DNA of 64,000 nt from positions 21,668,487-21,732,486 of the forward strand of contig JAJKFL010000031.1 in NCBI GenBank assembly GCA_021186555.1, read 5' to 3'. The position numbers and the translations under genes were made by a program. A model generated the notes under the pieces. The model did no database searches and was not told the origin of the DNA. It saw only the letters and a program-made list of their open reading frames with translations. This DNA is from Reticulitermes speratus. Lineage: Eukaryota > Arthropoda > Insecta > Blattodea > Rhinotermitidae. Within the stretch, counting starts at the first letter, position 1; every line of letters starts with the position of its first letter. Shown in pieces: positions 23,261-34,744 of this stretch.

Positions 23261-24640
23261 CTGGATTTTAGGTGTAAAGGTTATAGTTGCCTATTTCAGT
23301 GTTCACTCTACTTACGACAACGAGGCAATGCATTCGTATGGCGAGTTCCAACGATACTGCAATGAAGGTAACAGGGTATATGGGGGGGGGGGGGGGGAGT
23401 TCATGCTTTTCCGCATCTTAGCGGAAAATCTGTGATGGCTCCATTGGCTTTAGGGCACTCAGACCGCAGATAAATCAGACCGTGGCTGAACAACTCTCAT
23501 TCTTTCTGCTAAGGGCTGGACACAATTTAGCGCAAAACAAATTGTAGTCATGTGCGTCCTATCCACTTTAAAATGAACAGAAACAAGCATGTTCTAAATC
23601 AAAGGATATATTACGTGCGGGAAGTGGCCTTAAAGCACATTCTAATTCTGATATGTTTTTAAATTATAAAGCCACTTGTACGAGGATTATTTACGATCTG
23701 ACATCTTTATTTAACGATGCTGTTTAGCTGTATTGATTGTGCAGCAGAGATTCAGAAATTACATGGTGATTATGAATGATATTGAAAGAAAGAGTGACGA
23801 TAAACGATAAGTATTTTAGGTACTAAGTCACATGTATTTTTAGACACATAGTAGTAGTAGCAGCAGTAGCAGTAGCAGTAGTCTCGATCTACGAGTATTG
23901 AAAGATGATACTTCTTCTGAATTCAATATAAATACCTCGTGGTAGGATGATAATGAATGAAGTGGTGGATACTGTTGCTGCACGTTTCAACATAGTCTCT
24001 CAGAATTTGCGTGGAGTGACTAAGAAAAACAACGAGAATACTCTGAATTGAAACAGAGAGAAATTCTGAAATCATTCTTCCTCAAATTCATTTCTGGTTA
24101 TAAAGAAACTAACAACAATATAAGGATACACTTTGTATACATACATAGGCAACACTAACAAATTTAGAGCATATTTCTGGAACAACGTTTTAATTAAAAG
24201 CCTCTTCAGTTAATGTATTTAATCAGGAATGCTAAGCGTGTTTTAAGCCTCCTGTCTGTATTCATAATAGTATTTTTTTAAAGATAACTTGTGTAAGAAA
24301 TATAAATATTAAAAGGGAATCTTGTTGTGATGTTTATTAGTAAAATTATAACAGTTATCGTCATTTTGAAGAAAGCTTGTGACGGAAACTTCATTATAGA
24401 GTATCCATTCCGACTGCCTATTTTTCTGGGCAGTAAAACCTCATACTCTTTTTTAATACTTTGTTATGTTGCAAAGGGTGAGGCAGGGCCATTGGGGAGG
24501 TGGGGTTTCATTTTCAGCTAGGATGAAGAAAATACGACAGCAGAATACAGGAAGACTCTAGTGACAGCCGTAAGTTACATAATATATGTCTATAGTTAAG
24601 CACATGAAAACGTGTACGCAAAAATATGGAATTAGACAGA
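23261..24640. other. Unassigned sequence
   Basis: A run of about 15 G lies near 23383-23397 and a CAG/TAG-like repeat near 23850-23882. No gene recognised. Confidence 0.5.
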
Positions 24641-24654
24641 ACCAAAAATATAGG

Positions 24655-25095
24655 GAGTGTCATAGTCAGAGGGATAACCGACGGCTTCTCACCACGGGGA
24701 CCCAGGTTTAATTCCAGGGCAGTTCATGTGGGACTTGTGGTGAAAAAAGAGCGACTCGGATAGGCAGTTCTCTGAGTAGTTTGTTCCTTCCCTGTCCATA
24801 AAATTATCCTGTGCTCCACGTTTCTTCATTTGCCATCCCGTGGATATCAGACATCTGTTTGATTTAAAGGCGCTTTCAACGGCAGTATTATAATTATAGC
24901 GTAGATGATAACGTACCAGTACGGAGCATTGGTGGAATGTTACTGACAGAGGAAAACGGAAGTGCTCGGAGAGAAACCTCTCTCAGTGCCACGTCATCTA
25001 CAACAATCTACATGGACTGGTTTGGAATCGAACTTGGCCTCCGCGGTGAGAGGCCGCCAAGTAACCACCTGAGCCATGGCACGGCTCGTTGGCGG
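24655..25095. mobile_element. S-D tRNA-related repeat pair
   Basis: The plus strand at about 24655-24725 has a tRNA-like head with B-box-like GGTTTAATTCC. The minus strand at about 25015-25090 has a second head with AGTTCGATTCC and 'gccatggctcaggtgg'. The heads face each other across about 290 bp, so this may be two insertions or one composite element. Confidence 0.5.
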
Positions 25096-25423
25096 CCATA
25101 GTACCGGGAAATCACTCTCACTCCACGCCAAAAATAAATACAAATAATTCGAAACTTTATAGTAGATTTTAGTGTATTGAAAACAAGAGGAGAAAACCTA
25201 CAGTTTGGAAATGATCTGATGTCGTGAATTTTGAGGTTCTCACAGCGGTGTTGTTGGTGATTCAACTCTTCTGGATGTTACGTTTTAACATCCAAAGAGA
25301 CTCGAATTTTCAAGTGACGTGTTTTAAATTGTTCGTTCTATTCTACAACGTTCTATAATATTTTCTAAATTAAACTTCATAGGAGAAATAAGAAGATGTG
25401 AAATGTAATCTAGATCGTTATTG

Positions 25424-25650
25424 TTGCTTAAAATCTTCTGGATTGTTACCCGGCGTCATTTTTTGGTGTATGACCAACGTTTCGGGATCACTTGTTTGTC
25501 CCATCTTCAGGGTCTTAGGAAACCTGAGACCCTGAAGATGGGACAAACAAGTGATCCGAAAAGTTGGTCATACACCAAAAAAATGACGCCGGGTAACAAC
25601 CCAGAAGATTTTAGGCAACATTACGACCACGGCGGAAGCCTTCAATTACA
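25424..25650. repeat. Near-perfect palindromic foldback element with 13-bp TSD
   Basis: Two arms of about 98 bp (25422-25519 and 25523-25621) are almost exact complements with a 3-base loop AAA. A 29-bp unpaired tail with GGCGGAAGCC follows the right arm. Perfect 13-bp duplications TAGATCGTTATTG flank it at 25411-25423 and 25651-25663. Each arm holds CTGAAGA, a GGGA/TCC(C) hairpin, GAAA(C/A) and GTTGGTC. The TSD length and one-sided tail suggest insertion by target-primed reverse transcription. No coding capacity. Confidence 0.9.
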
Positions 25651-25779
25651 TAGATCGTTATTGCTATGAAAATCTTCCCAGTGAAAGACTGCAGAATATG
25701 AAAAAATAAGAACTTTCATGACTTAAACTATTCAATTAATTGTATGTTTTTATGATAATTAAACCAAGGAGGGTGTATA

Positions 25780-26090
25780 AGTAGTAAATACAGCAAGCAT
25801 GGGAAATCTAAAATACCTACACATTTGGCAGAAAACTTCAAAGCGAGCGACAGCTTGGAAGACGTAGGCCTTACTGGGAGGATAACATTAAAATGAAAAA
25901 TAAGATATAAAGTTGTAGACTGGACTGAACTGGCTTAGAATATACGATAAAGCTGCGGGTTCCGTAAAAGTAAATAATATCTTGACCAGCGGATTATTGC
26001 CAGCTGTTCCAGAGTAATATGTACTTCGCAGTCAGGTAGCGACAAGAGCAATTGGCGTCAGTCCTGTCACAGCAGCCTAATAAAATATAT
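25780..26090 (+). mobile_element. L1-group LINE 3' end (decayed)
   Basis: Segments 'agcttggaagacgtaggcc', 'aggataacattaaaatgaaa' and 'tgtagactggactgaactgg' match the L1 tails at 46.6 and 48.95 kb. Frames are broken. Confidence 0.7.
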
Positions 26091-27175
26091 AGTATTAGGC
26101 CTTTTACGGCTCACCGGACTCTTTTAGTCCGTTATGTTTATGTCACAAGTTAGACTTAGATACAAACGAATTTACGAAGGCATTTCTGAATTATATTGCC
26201 AAATATTGTAAATCCTTAAGATGTCTACAACTGTTTTCAACGGCAAGTTAAGCACTATCTAATAGGAAACAGTAGGGTGACTAGGACGTTTACTAAAACC
26301 AGTGGAATTGGCTCTTAATGTCCGAGCTTTTCGAAATGTGTGCACTGATTTCTTCCATGTTTTGCATTGAATAAGTATAGTTAGCAGTACAGGCAGAATA
26401 TTAAAGCCGCAATGGCATTTATATTCAGAAGAGGAAAGAAACAACTGCAGAGGGAGAAACCAAAGCAAGATGTGGTGTCAATGCTAATGGCTTCAACACG
26501 TTATCTAAAACATTTTCTTTGTTTTTAAATGCAGCAATACGTTCAGCTACGTCATTATAAGTTTGTGTGGCGTATAGTGTTTTTACGAAGGGATAACGAA
26601 CAAATTTATTTATTAAAGCATATGTGGTTGTGTGGTGAATACAACAAAATGCAAAAGTCATTAAAATTAAATCGCATAAAAACAAAGTAAATAATAACAT
26701 TTAATAAAACCTACATGTAAATATTAGTCTGTAAATATATTTGTTTTCCTTGTATCCAACACGTACCTCAATCCCAATTTCGTTTAATAATAGAGTGTCA
26801 TTAAATAACACAGTTGAAAAGTTTAATATTAGCATCATTTTACTAATTATGACCAAAGCTATACCCATAATATTTGTGCGTAACATTTCTGAGGATATAG
26901 TGGCTACTGGTACGAAGATGACGTAGATGACAAAGTGTTTGAGAAAGGTTTGCCTGTGCCAATTGTATTACAGGGTCGTGGAGCGGCTAGCATTTTATTT
27001 ACGGTGTCTGGCTTTCCGCAAGGTCACAGTTACATTAAATGCAAAACAGGCTACTGGAGAAGACAATGCTTTTGCCTGTGGTGTTGAAACTGGACTGAAT
27101 TTACTCCTTCCGCACATATATTTTTGCACGAAGTATTTCGTGTGGAAGCATTGTCAATATTTCGTGTGAGAACAC
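26091..27175. other. Unassigned sequence
   Basis: No gene or repeat family recognised between the LINE end and the minisatellite. Confidence 0.5.
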
Positions 27176-27177
27176 TG

Positions 27178-27735
27178 TATCAAAATATCATGTCGGAGCA
27201 CTGCCAGTACTCCGTATTAGAACACTGTATCAACATATCGTGTCGGAGCACTGCCAGTACTCCGTATTAGAGCACTGTGTTAACACTCCGTGTCGGAGCA
27301 CTGCCAGTACTCCGTATTAGAACACTGTATCAACATATCGTGTCGGAGCACTGCCAGTACTCCGTATTAAAGCACTGTGTCAATACTCCGTGTCGGAGCA
27401 CTGCCAGTACTCCGTATTAGAACAACACTGTATCAATATATCGTGTCGGAGCACTGCCACTACTACGTATTAGAGCACTGTGTCAATATTCCGGTAGGAG
27501 CACTGCCAGTACTCCGTATTAGAACACTGTATAAATATATCGTGTCGGAGCACTGCAGTACTCCGTATTAGAGCACTGTGTCAATACTCCGTGTCGGAGC
27601 ACTCTCATTCAGTACTCAGTATTAGAGAAGTGTCAATACTCCTCTTCAGAGCACTCTCAGTGCTTCCTATGGCAGTACTGTGTCAATATTGCATGTCAGA
27701 AGTCACATGAGAGCACTCTGGCAATAGTCCGTGTG
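27178..27735. repeat. Nested minisatellite: 25-bp, 50-bp and 100-bp periods
   Basis: Subunits such as GGAGCACTGCCAGTACTCCG plus TATTA and GAACACTGTATCAACATATC plus GTGTC, each about 25 bp, alternate to make a 50-bp unit. Neighbouring 50-bp units alternate in turn between an AACACTGTATCAA(C/T)ATATC type and an AGCACTGTGT(C/T)AA(C/T)ACTCC type, giving a 100-bp repeat. About ten 50-bp units are clear; the 3' end from about 27600 is more diverged. Confidence 0.93.
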
Positions 27736-28915
27736 TACATAATTCGACCCACGTTCTCCCATACTACAAATCCAGTTAGATTACATCACAACAACATTCG
27801 CGGGCCAGTGACTTGTTCGTGCTTTGTATGCGGAAGGATTTGGTTTGGTATTTGTTTCCGTGGCTGGGTATACTAATAGAAATATGGTGGCTGTACTCAG
27901 TATTTGCAACAAATGTTTTAATAACGCCTTAAAATATTAGCAATCGCCTTCTCCCTAAGCCTCACCAATTCCTCACACAGCCACCCTTCCTTCTAAGCTG
28001 CATATATCATACAATGCAGAAAGCGTCGTTAAAAGCGCTACACAAGTTTTGTGGCATTTTTTGTAACCCTACATAAAAAGGAGTGGTGCATTGCTGCTAA
28101 ATAATAAAGCAATTGTTAAATAATCTATTTGAAAATACTGCCCTAATTAGTTCCCTTGAGAGTACAGTACGACAGTGCAAACATTTTGGCTTACGCCGAT
28201 GAACTGCAAAAATTTCCCAAATGAATTCTTTATGATTTTACATGCTTCATTGGCATTGATATTAATTTATTTCAGACACAGACGTACTGTTTCCATGCCA
28301 ATAAATGGCACAATGTTCCACTGCATTGAGGTATTCATCATCTTTCCTGTGTTTCTCTACATGTAGCTCTAAGTGATATCAGAAAATTGTTCTAATAGAA
28401 GTCATATAACGCAATAAGTTTTTCGTATCACATGATGACCAAATAATTAGTATGACAGCTCGAAACTTTTGCTTTTTAGAAACTTTATAAATTTATGTCT
28501 AAGCTTTATGAGAAGAAAGGCTTGTTTCACCGACGTGAACCAACACCAAATTCACTATAAAATGTTAACATACACTAAAATACCAAACTTCATTGAAATT
28601 CTAAGAAGGTTTAAAGATGAAAAGTGAGAAGAGGTGGATATGAGACCCAATGAATTAAATGTAAGTAGTTCATTTTAAGACGTTCAGAAACATAACAGCA
28701 AAAGCAATAACCTTCTCCAGAATTCTGACATTAGATATTAAAAATACAAGTGTTATGAAGCAAATTCTGGTGCTGGCAGTATGTCCTATATGAACGGCAC
28801 AGTTACTGAATATTCGGAAAATAGTGAAACAATAAGTACATGGGTTCAAGTGAGAATGTAGGAACCTGAAGGCTGTGAAACTGACGCTACTGGGTAAAAT
28901 ATATATTTGACAGAA
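27736..28915. other. Unassigned sequence
   Basis: No gene or repeat family recognised. Confidence 0.5.
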
Positions 28916-28917
28916 CG

Positions 28918-29157
28918 TAAAATTAATAAAAATGCCCTCAATCACAACACTTGTATATGTGGTTATTAGTATGATTTTATACTACAGGTTTCGGCCTCTT
29001 CTGGCCATCATCTGTTATATCTAAATAAAAAATATTAGGAGGAAATATAATTTAAATATCCCTGATGATGCCCAAAAGAGGCCGAAACATATTGCATAAA
29101 CTCATAATAAATAACCATTACAAAGTGTTGTGCTTGACGGCGTTTTCATTAATTTTA
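28918..29157. repeat. Foldback element with paired hammerhead-like modules
   Basis: Imperfect complementary arms of about 95 bp (28918-29012 and about 29060-29157) surround a spacer of about 47 bp. Shared outer segments include CACAACACTT and TAAAATTAAT. The right arm on the plus strand has CTGATGATGCCC, then GGCCGAAACAT. The left arm on the minus strand has AGATGATGGCC, then GGCCGAAACC. No coding capacity. Confidence 0.82.
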
Positions 29158-29400
29158 GTTTATCTCTTTCACAAATTGATATTCCAAACAAAGTTTGTAT
29201 ATTTGATAGACCTCTAATTAGCAAAATTACACGAACTTCCAACTGTACTGCACATTCACATTTATTCCATCCATTGTGTTAATGCATCGCATAATTTAAG
29301 ACTACATCAAATAACAACACGCCATCAGTTATTTGAGGTTTTCTCAGCTGCGATGGTGAACACTCAAATCTTCCACACAGAAATAACTGATAAACAGGGA

Positions 29401-29452
29401 GCTCTTATTATCCGTGAACTGTTTCGACGTGTCGGTCATTTTCAGGAGGCAT
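29401..29452 (-). repeat. Solo hammerhead-like module (weak)
   Basis: On the minus strand CTGAAAATGACC, a short GAC/GTC hairpin, then GAAACAGTT. It follows the layout of the other modules but has only a 3-bp hairpin. Confidence 0.4.
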
Positions 29453-29459
29453 TTCCTTT

Positions 29460-30055
29460 ACGAACCTATCACCGCCACAAAGTCTTATTTCATATTCAGG
29501 GTCACGCCTGTTAATGCATGGGTACTTAATACTGAGGTCGAATATATCTAAAGACTTTCTGCCTATGCATTGGTCTAACTAGAGAAAAATATTGTAATAA
29601 ACAACATAAAAGATCAAAATTCGTGTACGCCAACAAATAAAATCCTACATTGAAACAGACAACCAAATAAACTGCTTTTATAATTGTAAACGTTGGTCAG
29701 ATTTCCGTAACACCATCAGGTATCTGCATTTTCTTAGTCACTTTAACTTCGTAATTGCCAAATTTTTTATTTGGTATCGTGTTTCCCTTCATTACTGTAC
29801 TTAAGATATCGTTTGTTAGTGAAGATTAACTACAAAAATTTTCGAACCGTACATTCCGACACATATATTATATCAAGATATTTACTATTACGCTTAATAA
29901 GTGTAATTATATGCTGTATGGCCATAAACAAGTACAATATAAACACGGCGTGGTACAGAAACTTCTCTATTGTGATGTACAGATCTTTAAAATCTAAATG
30001 TTTTTAAATGTCTTGGTAAAAAAAGGTAAAAATTCAATCTATAACATGCCATGAA
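29460..30055. other. Unassigned sequence
   Basis: No gene or repeat family recognised. Confidence 0.5.
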
Positions 30056-30059
30056 GACA

Positions 30060-30290
30060 TAGAGCGGGAGTAGAGGTATAGCAGTACTCGTTCTTTAAAT
30101 TCGGCGTTAGATAGTTGTGGGTGGTAAAGGCCACGTCCTGGCCACTTTACTCGGAGGATGACCGGAAACCCATTGTGTAGACGGCTGGATGGGCGCCAGG
30201 ACTGGTCTGGACGGGTGCGGAAAATCTAGCCACCACCGGGATTCGATCCCCGGACCGTCCAGCCCTCAGCGACTTGCTATATTAAATTTA
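30060..30290 (-). mobile_element. S-B tRNA-derived SINE (antisense)
   Basis: On the minus strand the head contains 'gcgactcgct'-like sequence (partly changed), GGTCCGGGGATCGAATCCCGG-type B-box region, then GATTTTCCGCACC and a body matching the intact copy at 61.64 kb. The 3' tail is degraded. Confidence 0.8.
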
Positions 30291-31396
30291 TTGAACCATA
30301 CAAAACACGCCTATAAGCCATTATGTTCACGTTTTTCTAGGTGTGTTCCTTACACGCGGTTTACAAGGTACGATTCTGCGAATGTGGATGTAGAAGTAAC
30401 AGGCTCAGTCCAGTTCAGCGCTTACGCCGGGCTTGTGCGACGTCATGCAATGATAAGCCAGCATTTTTTGGAGCTCTTTCTACAGGGTTAATCAAAGAGG
30501 CGAAGAAAGTTATTAGCCACTTTGTGCATTAATATGACCCCAGAAATTGAATTTCTGTTAACATATTGCTACCAATGCAGTGCAGTCCTTCCGTTTTGAA
30601 CTGCGTACCGGCATGTCACCATTTTGTAGTACTCCCCGGAGACTGGGGGAACTTGTCAACATACAGGCGTCGTGCTTCAGCTGGATTTGTACGAACGTCA
30701 GCAAGGAAAAATATGCATACATGCATATTCCTGGTTGTGCAGTTCGTTTTCAGGCCATTACAAGTTTCTACATCCAGAGTGAGGCACAAATCACCTCGTG
30801 GCACACGCAACTCCCTTGTTCCCCGTAGCTGATCGACCACCCTCCCGGCATCAGAAATCAACATACCGAAACACAAATTATTAGTGCACTATGTACCAAC
30901 ACAGACAAGGACCATCCTGGCCGAAAAATATCCAACGGAGAATTTCTCAGCACGAGTTACTTTGAGCTTTAAATGTATGTAATAAAAAATAGATATCTCC
31001 AGGCAGTGTATATTTATATTACTTTACTTGTGGATGGTCATATAACATATCCCCATATTTTGAAAGTGCCAATGAGTCCCCGTGAGCAATGTGAGGAATT
31101 CAAATAAAGTTCTTTCAGAAATCAAACAATTATTTTTCATTATTACTAAAAACTTCTATCGCAGATTAAATATTTCCACAGATTACTTTCACATAGCTTA
31201 AGTCAATTTTATGTCTAATTCCAATCATCTCGTAATGTGTACTGGTACGCAGCCAAAATGTCATGTTCCTACCTCCATCTCCCCCCCCCCACCACATACA
31301 TTATTAGAAACGTAACACTAGCGGGGATCTACCCTCTCAGAAAAGTGACGAAATGACGTTTGTTGTTAAGAGTGATGGTGTCTTGTTTTGTTCCAG
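30291..31396. other. Sequence upstream of the TM2 exon, unassigned
   Basis: No TM1-like exon seen. A less AT-rich block at about 30310-30900 has short open stretches on both strands, none with a family signature. A C-run lies near 31280-31290. Confidence 0.5.
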
Positions 31397-31487
31397 GTGT
31401 CAAATATGTTCATCATGAGTTTGGCAGCTGCTGATATAACAGTGGGAGGCATTGTCATGCCCATTAGCTCTGTGTATGCAATCACTG
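31397..31487 (+). CDS. Exon of histamine H1-like GPCR (TM2)
   Basis: This is an internal coding exon of 91 bp: 30 codons plus one base. It follows a pyrimidine-rich tract ending in TTGTTCCAG and is followed by the strong donor GTAAGA. It reads VSNMFIMSLAAAD, then ITVGGIVMP, then ISSVYAIT, which is TM2 of an amine receptor with the conserved Asp2.50 in LAAAD and the TM2 proline in VMP. The last base G joins GT at 42869 to make a Gly codon, giving ITGQWVFGLAVCQFW across the junction. From V to the TM3 Asp-Tyr the joined protein runs 48 residues with no gap against human HRH1 as I remember it (VGNLYIVSLSVAD... to ...FWLSMDY). It has no nearby start codon; the preceding exon should carry the N terminus and TM1. 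A TACA-type microsatellite begins about 120 bp downstream of the donor. Confidence 0.92.
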
Positions 31488-31604
31488 GTAAGAAAAGAAA
31501 GAGGTGAATGTTCCAAGGTAGCGTTTCTCAGTCTTTCTATACTTAGAGAAAAATGCGTTTCGTTGGTGTTAAATTTCATGTTAAAACCTTACACAGGCTT
31601 ACAT

Positions 31605-31982
31605 ACATACATACATACATACAACATACATACATACATACGTACATACATACAACATACATACATACAACATACATACATACATACAACATACATACAT
31701 ACATACATAACATACATACAACATACATACATACATACATACAACATACATACAACATACATACATACATACAACAACATACATACATACATAAACATAC
31801 ATACATACATACATACAACATACATACAACATACATATACATACATACAACATACATACAACATACAAACATACATACATACATACATACAACATACATA
31901 CAACATACATACAACATACATACATACATACATACATACATACATACATACATACATACATACATACATACAACATACAACA
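31605..31982. repeat. TACA-type microsatellite with ACA interruptions
   Basis: About 375 bp of TACA units broken at irregular points by an extra ACA, so that runs of ACATACATAC alternate with ACAACATAC. The strand lacks stop codons in several frames, which makes spurious Tyr-Ile-His-Thr or Met-Tyr-Val-Cys proteins. It begins 118 bp after the splice donor of the TM2 exon. Confidence 0.97.
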
Positions 31983-32968
31983 TACAGAATACTCCAGTAT
32001 AAGACATTGTAATGATCTGATTACAAGAACAACTAAAAGCGATCACCAAAAACTTTTATGCTACCTCTGACATTCAGTGGCAAAATAGTAGAGCAATATA
32101 AATGCTGAAGGTGGAGAGGGGTGGGTGTAGACAGGGTTGTAATGCAGATATGCTTCCACCACGTACTTTTAAAGTCGGCGAGCGATATTATAAGAGATTA
32201 GGAGCGATAAACAACGGTTCCAAAAAAATTATGTATTTTAAAACCGCATAGAAGATAATATTTACAAAGAATATGCCACTTTTGCTTGAATATTTATGTT
32301 CACTGCGTAAGAAGGCACTACCAGCTTTACGAATTTCTACAGCGTCGTAAATCTAATACTGTTCACTCCCGCTTAGCCAGCAAAATTCTTAGAATAGAGA
32401 AACGGGAGAAATATAAATTTAAACAGTTTAGCTTGCAGAGAACAATGCTTAACCTGGAGTATCAGTAGCAGTGGCGATGTTGTACGCTCTGCTCCAGGCA
32501 GTGGTCAAGTAAATGAAATCGTAGCAAGGCGTAAAAGTAAAATTATTTAGTTGAATGTCTATTCTATGTGATTATATGGCCAAATATATATTCATAATGT
32601 CGAGAAGTAAGTCGCGGTGATATTAACAAGGGGTTCGAGGCAGAAATCACAGCGATTTAATTCCTACTGGAACAATACAAATTACTATTAATTTTTGATC
32701 ATTGATATAAAATTAAATCACATGAACAAAAAACTGTAACATTTATAATAGCATTTTACTTTATTCACTTTGAAACGTGTATCGTTTTATTCACTGCTAG
32801 CGTAGTTCTGAAGAAAAACTTTACTGAAATTTTTTATTTTCTCATATCCCAACAACGGCGCTACATTCGAGCATTGGACTTTCCTCAAGCGTGATAAGAA
32901 TTATCTACAAAATTCTTCTCTGTATCCAAGAGAATTAAAAATTAGTGTGTTGGGGTGTGCTACAGTGG
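31983..32968. other. Intronic sequence, unassigned
   Basis: No exon or repeat family recognised. Confidence 0.5.
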
Positions 32969-32985
32969 CAGACTATTCATACCTA

Positions 32986-33296
32986 AAGGTAAAAGGTAAA
33001 GCAACCCCATTACAGGCCTGGACAGACCCTTAGGGTTCCAGGAGGTTGAGGCTCCCAGATTTATAGACAATCGGCACATGAAGGTGGTAAGGTTGTCAGC
33101 CCTACGCACCGTCCGCCTTTACCCCCCAGGAAAGATTCCTGGTACTCATTTCTGTTAGAGGCTGAGTCGACCTCAGGGCCATAGTGCGGCCGAAACGATT
33201 ATGTCAATAAAAAATTCCAATAACACCATCGGGAATCGAACCCGCGACGTTCCGGCTTGTAGCGCAGTGCCTCAACGAACTGCGCCACCGCTTATC
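32986..33296 (-). mobile_element. S-C SINE, intact with 17-bp TSD
   Basis: A 311-bp antisense copy flanked by perfect 17-bp duplications CAGACTATTCATACCTA at 32969-32985 and 33297-33313. On the minus strand: tRNA-like head with GGTTCGATTCC, a body including 'ggtaaaggcggacggtgcg', and a 3' end TTTACCTTTTACCTTT. Inserted in the receptor intron. Confidence 0.95.
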
Positions 33297-33313
33297 CAGA
33301 CTATTCATACCTA

Positions 33314-34077
33314 GTTTCATTAAAGAGGTATAGTTTTTAAAACTTTAAATGGGAACACACACACGCACACAACATAGTCATGTAATAAGCATAAGGCTTT
33401 CCTTTGAAGGAAGAAAGTCAGCTATAACCAAGCACAACATTTTATCGATTACTGACTTCAAAGTTAGTCAAATAATGTGTTGCCTGAAAGAAATGCTGAA
33501 GAGCGCGTAAGTTTTGTAAATGACTTTTTGCTTGTAAAATAGGTTCTGGTGATCATATTAAATGTTACAAAATTTATTTTGTGTTTAGATTTAAATTGTC
33601 GTCCTCAGGTACAATTCTTAACTAGATAAGTATTCTGTCGGTTTGTATTGCTTGTAGATTTTATACATAACTTTCTTTCAGTCAATTCAACCTGTGGCAG
33701 ATTGCTTCCTCAATCTTAAAAGTGTTTGCTAATAAATGTGATGAGCATAACATACGGGGATTCTTGTTAAGCCGAGGAGTAAATAGAGGCTTGTTATACA
33801 TGGATCGAAGTACACAAACTGCGTTACAGTGCCAAAATTCTATAATTTTAATTCGAAACGTGCGGCTACAAATAAACAAACAAACTTATTTTCAAAATTT
33901 GCTGCTTTAGGGTATGTATATGTGTGTTTACCTAACAAAATAAAGGACTGAGATCAAACGAAATATTAAAACCTGATGAAATATGACAGTGGAATGTAAG
34001 TTTTCTTTTAAAGTTTTGATGAAAATAAAGAGCTACTTCAGATATTAGGTGGCTTAATAAGCAAAAACTGTAGAATT
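33314..34077. other. Intronic sequence, unassigned
   Basis: No exon or repeat family recognised. Confidence 0.5.
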
Positions 34078-34089
34078 AGATGGTTATAT

Positions 34090-34364
34090 ATATATATTTT
34101 TATATATATATATGGCTCAACAGCCCTATATGGGCCTGGGCCTCCTCGTTTCGTCGAGGTTTCATGGTCACACACATTTGAGACACACCACAGTCGGTAG
34201 GACTCCCCTGGACGAGGGACCAGCTCGTCGCAGAGACCTCTACCTGACATCACACAACACTCACAAGAGACAGACATCCATGCCCCGGTGGGATTCGAAC
34301 CCACGATCCTAGTAAGCGAGCGGCCGAAGACCTACGCCTTAGACCGCACGGCCACTGGATCGGC
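34090..34364 (-). mobile_element. S-A SINE, intact with 12-bp TSD
   Basis: Antisense copy flanked by perfect 12-bp duplications AGATGGTTATAT at 34078-34089 and 34365-34376. The head on the minus strand reads GCCGATCCAGTGGCCGTGCG with the B-box GGTTCGAATCC, the body matches the 5.84-kb copy, and the 3' end is a TA-rich microsatellite. Confidence 0.95.
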
Positions 34365-34599
34365 AGATGGTTATATTAGGGGTGTTATATAAAGAAATTT
34401 AGAGGGATTTGTTCCCGGGTGCGCAAGACATTATGTCTTCAGGACTAAGGCTTCAGGACGCTTGGCTTGGCGAGGGTAATTACAGTTGCTATTATACCAC
34501 ATTAGATACCAGAAAGAGTTACAAAATACGCCCCAAATGCCATATATAAATAAGGTAATTTCCATTTACATGTAGACAGAAAAAACACTAGACAATTAA

Positions 34600-34702
34600 C
34601 AGTTAAGTGACCTCATGACCCTTGAAGATGAGACCACTAGGCTGTCTCGAATGGTCGGGAACCAAACAGACACTGACGCAGCGACACATCCCAGAAGAAC
34701 TT
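34600..34702 (+). repeat. Half foldback with hammerhead-like module
   Basis: CTTGAAGA at 34621-34628 is followed by a perfect GAGAC/GTCTC hairpin, then GAA and TGGTC, and the outer end CACATCCCAGAAGAAC matches the arm ends of the 60.0-kb and 25.4-kb elements. Only one arm is present. Confidence 0.6.
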
Positions 34703-34744
34703 ATACTTCACTTAAGTGACGAATTTGTGCTTTACGTTTCTTTT

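Noticed and set aside
27178-27735. CRISPR-like array
   Set aside because: Units are contiguous with no unique spacers, and the genome is eukaryotic.
31452-32049. Long repetitive open stretches on both strands (Tyr-Ile-His-Thr and Met-Tyr-Val-Cys proteins)
   Set aside because: Artefacts of the TACA microsatellite, which has no stop codons in several frames.
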